Positions 59,798 to 64,000 of a stretch of DNA of 64,000 nucleotides are shown piece by piece. The stretch's first letter is position 1. Each line of letters begins with the position of its first letter. Both the position numbers and the translations under genes were made by a program. The notes under the pieces were generated by a model that was given only the letters and a program-made list of their open reading frames with translations, was not told where the DNA came from and did no database searches. This DNA is from Pseudoscleropodium purum (Eukaryota; Streptophyta; Bryopsida; Hypnales; Brachytheciaceae), in the NCBI GenBank assembly GCA_963969395.1, contig OZ017801.1, positions 11,351,611 through 11,415,610 on the forward strand, given 5' to 3'.

Positions 59798-61015
59798 CAT
59801 TCAATAGCCTTCAAGGAAGTTGCCCTTCTTTCCCTGGAGGCGTCATCCATGAAACTCATCCACGCATCAATAATCTAAGTTGGCAGTATTGGAATGGTGG
59901 TAGTAAATTTTTGGCATGCTCCATTTTTTTTTGCTAAATTTTGGACTGAATATACAAATGAACATGATTTATTAAGAAATATGGTTTGCCTAAAATCTCA
60001 AGCTATAATCTTTTAAATAACATACCACAACAATTTTTTTTCTAGCCATTGCAATAATTTAGTTTGATATTATGCCATGAAAAGAGGCCCTATATACCTA
60101 TGGGGTGGTAGGAGGTAGAATAATTTATGTGGGATTTATAAATTAGGATTTGTAGTTTCTAAAACACTCATAGTTAAAATCAAAAGTAGGAATTGTGATT
60201 GAAGTAAAATTTCAGACCTTATTTAGACATAATTAAAAAAAAAATTTCAAACAAAATTAAACCATAAAAAGTTGTTAAATTAAGATCATTTTCATCTCCA
60301 AAATCCATTTGAAATTTAGATCTTCCAATCAAAAGTTATGGACAAATTTCAAAGAGGATGTTTGAAAATGTCAGAAAGAAATTTCATTCCAACCCCTCTT
60401 TGAAATTTGTCCATAACTTTTGATTGGAGGAACTAAATCTCAAAACAATTTTTGGAGAGAAAACTAAACTTCATTTAATAACTTTTTTCAATTCAAGGTT
60501 TTAAGAAAAAGTTTTAATATTATGCCTAAATGAGGTCTGAAATTCTACTTCAATCATAATTCTTTGCTTTAATTTGATTAAACTATGAGCGATTGAAAAA
60601 CTACAAATTGTAAATTACATATCCCACATTGTTTATTCTACCAACTAAAACCCTATAGGTATACAAAGAGTTGTCTTCTCACCTAAAATCACACAACCCA
60701 AGTGGCAAACAATGCATTTTGAGGAAGGTTGAATTCTAAAATAGATTTTGTTAATAATTTTGTAGCCAACCATTTTGTTAAAACCTTTTATGTTTTGTAC
60801 TATTTAGTTTGAATTGAATGTATTTGAATTTACATTTATTGTACCTTGAGTGTGTCTATAGATTCTGTACATTGTTGATGTAAGTATTCCAATTAGTAGT
60901 AACTAATCAACACTCTAACAAAATTCAACACATATCATTTAGCTATTGATTTGGTGCTGAATGTTCGGCACCATCCTATCAGAGGGAAGGCAACTAATGA
61001 CTCTGCTATTGAATG
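59798..61015. mobile_element. 1.2-kb insertion with CATTCAATAG ends
   Basis: It is absent from copy A. It starts CATTCAATAGCC and ends CTATTGAATG, a perfect 10-bp inverted repeat; a weaker match continues inward (TTGCC.TTCC on both sides). The flanks TCATCGTGA and TTATCATTG are only loosely alike, so an aged 8-9 bp target duplication is possible but not shown. Inside lies a foldback structure at 60079-60680. No transposase is recognisable. Confidence 0.6.
60079..60680. repeat. Foldback structure with arms of about 285 bp
   Basis: GTATAGGG-type and TTGTCCATAACTTTTGATTGG-type blocks left of 60362 are inverted right of 60396. The innermost part (AATCAAAAGTTATGGACAAA) is nearly perfect, and the outer arms are diverged with small gaps. 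It resembles the foldback at 13727-14359 in size and layout but not in sequence. Confidence 0.65.
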
Positions 61016-61653
61016 TTATCATTGCATCTGCAAAATGACTTTGAAATGTAAAAAAATTAGCACAAAAAGTTGCAAAAAAACACATCTAAGACTAAACCTC
61101 CTTCTACTAAAACAACTTTATAACCTCATGGATTGATATGAAATTGTAGCCACATAAACAAGAGTAGTATGTGCAACTTTTCACTAAATTTTTTTATTGA
61201 AAACAAGCACAATATGAAGAAGAAACAAACCACCAAAGTTCACTATAATCCAAAAATGTTTGGATTTTGAACTTCAAATTACTCCCAAACACTTAAAGAA
61301 ACTTGTATTGACATGAAAAATTTACCACAATAACTAGACTAAAAGGGAAACATAATCCAATAAGTTTTATTGAAAATAAGCATTTGATGAAGTAGATATA
61401 TGTTTCCAAATTTGTAATCATCAAATGTAATTTGGTGAACTCAAATTGAACCAATGAACTTTGATTGGCCTTCAAAAAATTGATTCATATTGGATCAATT
61501 TGAAAATTGTATTACTCAAATTAGAAAAATGAGCACAAGTTTTCCAACAAGTTTTATTGAATTTAGACACTAGATGTAAAAGTTATAGCACTTTCAATTG
61601 GGCTTAAAACTATGTGAGGACACTTTTGGTCCCTTTGACAATGAGGGGTTAAG

Positions 61654-64000
61654 ATTGATAAATAATGCTCATTGCTTGCCTTGTGCAAAATTTCAAGAAG
61701 GTGGGTATAAAATAGAAATTTCATTAGTTAGGTAGTGAGAATTTGGTAAAACATTATAATAGTGAAATTTGGTTGCCTTCCCAATTAGGTTGCCTTTCCT
61801 AAGATTAATTACCTCATGGACCAATGCTTGTACACATGGAGGGGCATACAACTCTGTAAAATGCGCCTTGAACTAGTGCACTAATCTATACCATACACAT
61901 GGCTCTAGATTAAATGCATCATTGTACAATAGCAAAGAATATTTATATAGTGTGGATTGTCAAGAAATTAGCATGGGGCAACCTAATTTGACTATTTTGT
62001 GTAGTCTAAATTAGACATTGGAGCACTTAAGGGTTAAGAGGGATTCAATTAGAAAGCTAGGCTTAACTTTTGGTTTTGGTGATAATATGAATTGATTGCA
62101 TGAGAAGCTGATACAATTTTCTATGAATGTGGAATTTAATTTATGTATTGATCGTAAAAAGGCATAATTACGTATGTATCAATAAAGATATCCTTTTAAT
62201 TCAACTCCAAGATCCCTATTGTGTTTTTTCCTTTGACTTCTAGTAAGTAGGTGAAATTGACAACCAATGGAGTTACTCTACAATCCTAGACTAATTGCAA
62301 CTATTTGGACTTCATATTTTAATCAATTTAAAGATTGAAGGTATTGAATCAAATATATAAAGTTTTCAAGTTGATCATGAGTTTGTCCAACTTTGAGAAA
62401 AAAGGTGAAACATATCCCATTACATTAGTTGCAAGCTTCTAAATTCAAATAAAAATTCAATTTCAAAGCCCTCCAAAGGTATTGGATTTTTTCCTACTCT
62501 ATTTTAAAACCAAAATGAGGAAGATTAAACAAAACACAAAAGTTTTCCAAATATGTATTCCCACATTGTATGGAGTACCTTAGCAATTAAAGAGACTAGC
62601 AAACAAGATTTGTTTTACTTCCAAACACAAATCTTTCAAATAGTGTGAAATTTAATTACAAAATATTTATTCATAACTACAACATTTTGAGTAAATATTT
62701 CAAAATTTAGTAGACTTTTTTTGGCATCAAAATCTACATTTGACAAATTTTGAAGAAAAAATTCAACCCACTTTGAATGACATAAAATATCTCTTGAAAA
62801 CTTAACAAAATAATTTTTTATCCAAATTTTTTTGAACTTTGTTGAGTGGTTTTTTAAAGAAGTTGGTATTGACAATTCTTTCTTTGTGGATTGATGCCTT
62901 TTCTACATAGGAAGATGCTTGATCCACTAATTACTATGTAGTATACTTTGACAACATCTAGGTCCTTGCTTTTGATATGAATTTTGAGGCACAAAAATGC
63001 TCGTTTTGGATTTATTTTGAGTTGAACTAAGGAAATGAAGTTAATAAAATGCAACATGTACACTAATTTAAAAATTTCTAAAATTTCTAAAATGGCTTAT
63101 ATTATTGCAATTTGAACTTTGGTCCTATGACCATACTCTACTAAATTTCTAAATGTAAGAAGATGCAATACATTCTCTTACTCTATGATATTTTTTAGGA
63201 TTATATACAATTATAAAGAAAATTTCAGATTCTTTTAGTATATTTGCTATTTAATATGAATTTTTTTCACTTTTCTTTAAAAATATCATAGCAATTTTAA
63301 GTTTTTACCAAAAAAGTTTGAAATTCTCAATGATTATTGGAAATACGTGGAATTTCTTTTTTTTTAAATGAAAATAAAAATTTCAAGAATAAACAATCAA
63401 ATTATGGAAATAAACCACTAATAAAATTATGGTCCATAGAGCCTAGAGTTAACGACTAGGGTTAGAGTAATGGTCAATTGATTAGACAAGAGGTTGTCTA
63501 TTTCAAATCAATCTCGTCTATACGGTGGCTTGCAAGGACTTATGATGTCCTACAATTAATGTAACTACACCTAATTTCTACTACTTTCTAAAACCACACT
63601 CTAAATTCTTGCCTAAAATGGACTTCCACTATGCATGAGAGTCAATGGTTGGTTATAGAAACACCTATTTTTAGCACTTTGAAAATTCATAGTTTTTTCA
63701 TATGGTGTTCAAAAAATACATTCTAAAAATACCTAAAATCCTCTCTAACTTGACTACAATACCAACAAGAGTACCCATCCTACAATTATCAGTTTCAATT
63801 GATAATAACAGGAATCATAGTGAATTGTTTATTTGTGAAAACCTTAAACTAAATGAAGCAAGCATTACTATTTGACTAGGGGGACTACAAGTTCTATTTT
63901 GATGGATTTAATTGGACCATGTTCCTTATTGTCAAGGAATGGCCTCTTGACTTGCTAAAGGTAAATGTTCCAAACTTGATGTCTTCATGGATTGAGGTGT
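61654..64000. other. AT-rich intergenic DNA to the right edge
   Basis: No gene is supported. 62376-62532 matches 6909-7085. In both places this lies shortly after a copy of the TTAATCC-end element, so a larger diverged segment may be duplicated. A CACTTAAGGGTTAAGAGGG motif at about 62026-62044 resembles a lone TTAAC-family end. Confidence 0.4.

Larger units (their letters stand above)
59449..61653. mobile_element. TTAATCC-end inverted-repeat element, copy B, interrupted
   Basis: The left end ATAAATCCTTCATTG and the right end, reverse-complemented CTTAACCCCTCATTG, match the ends of copy A (5086-6053). The body is collinear with copy A from ACATCATTGCTTTTGAAGTG onward. Collinearity breaks at about 59798 and resumes at about 61016, so 1.2 kb was inserted later. 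Non-coding. Confidence 0.65.

Overview
The window looks like nuclear DNA of a land plant or close relative. The clearest gene encodes a plastid ATP/ADP transporter with a transit-peptide-like leader. Genes are split by GT-AG introns, and a leader at the left edge carries telo-box motifs typical of plant promoters. A plant-type mariner element and many small inverted-repeat elements fill the AT-rich spaces. I cannot name the species; a bryophyte-like genome is only a guess.

Genes. (1) Positions 1-31 (-) hold the first ten codons of a gene that continues off the left edge. (2) Positions 29725-33851 (+) hold a six-exon plastid nucleotide transporter (NTT family, 701 residues) with all four charged residues known to be essential in the family. 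(3) Positions 43026-43538 (-) and 45287-45802 (-) hold two tandem copies of a small secreted thioredoxin-fold protein resembling plant PDIL5-1. In both, the redox motif is Cys-Pro-Trp-Ser. Decayed pieces of the same duplication unit lie at 42600-42840 and 48413-48650. (4) Positions 49201-54223 (-) hold a 13-exon LUC7-type U1 snRNP splicing factor (432 residues) with both zinc fingers and an Arg/Asp/Ser-rich tail. All exon joins were worked out by hand and keep frame.

Transposon layers. Most of the remaining sequence is AT-rich. It contains a nearly complete but broken plant mariner-like element (25195-27461), a Tc1-type transposase remnant (14656-14881), and two GC-rich hAT-type miniature elements with perfect 8-bp target duplications (17139-17543 and 21419-21639). 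It also contains a PIF/Harbinger-like element with TTA duplications (1921-3432) and two ~600-bp foldback elements (13727-14359 and 60079-60680). A family of non-coding 0.6-2.2 kb elements has ends related to TTAACYCCT. Several other miniature element families are present, as is a degenerate ~130-bp satellite array (about 20340-24370). Nesting is common, so relative insertion order can be read in several places.

The genes do not form a pathway. No operon, CRISPR array, tRNA or rRNA gene was seen. The most unusual points are the tandem CPWS proteins and their decayed copies, the nested transposon record, and a LUC7 stop codon that overlaps a strong 5' splice site.
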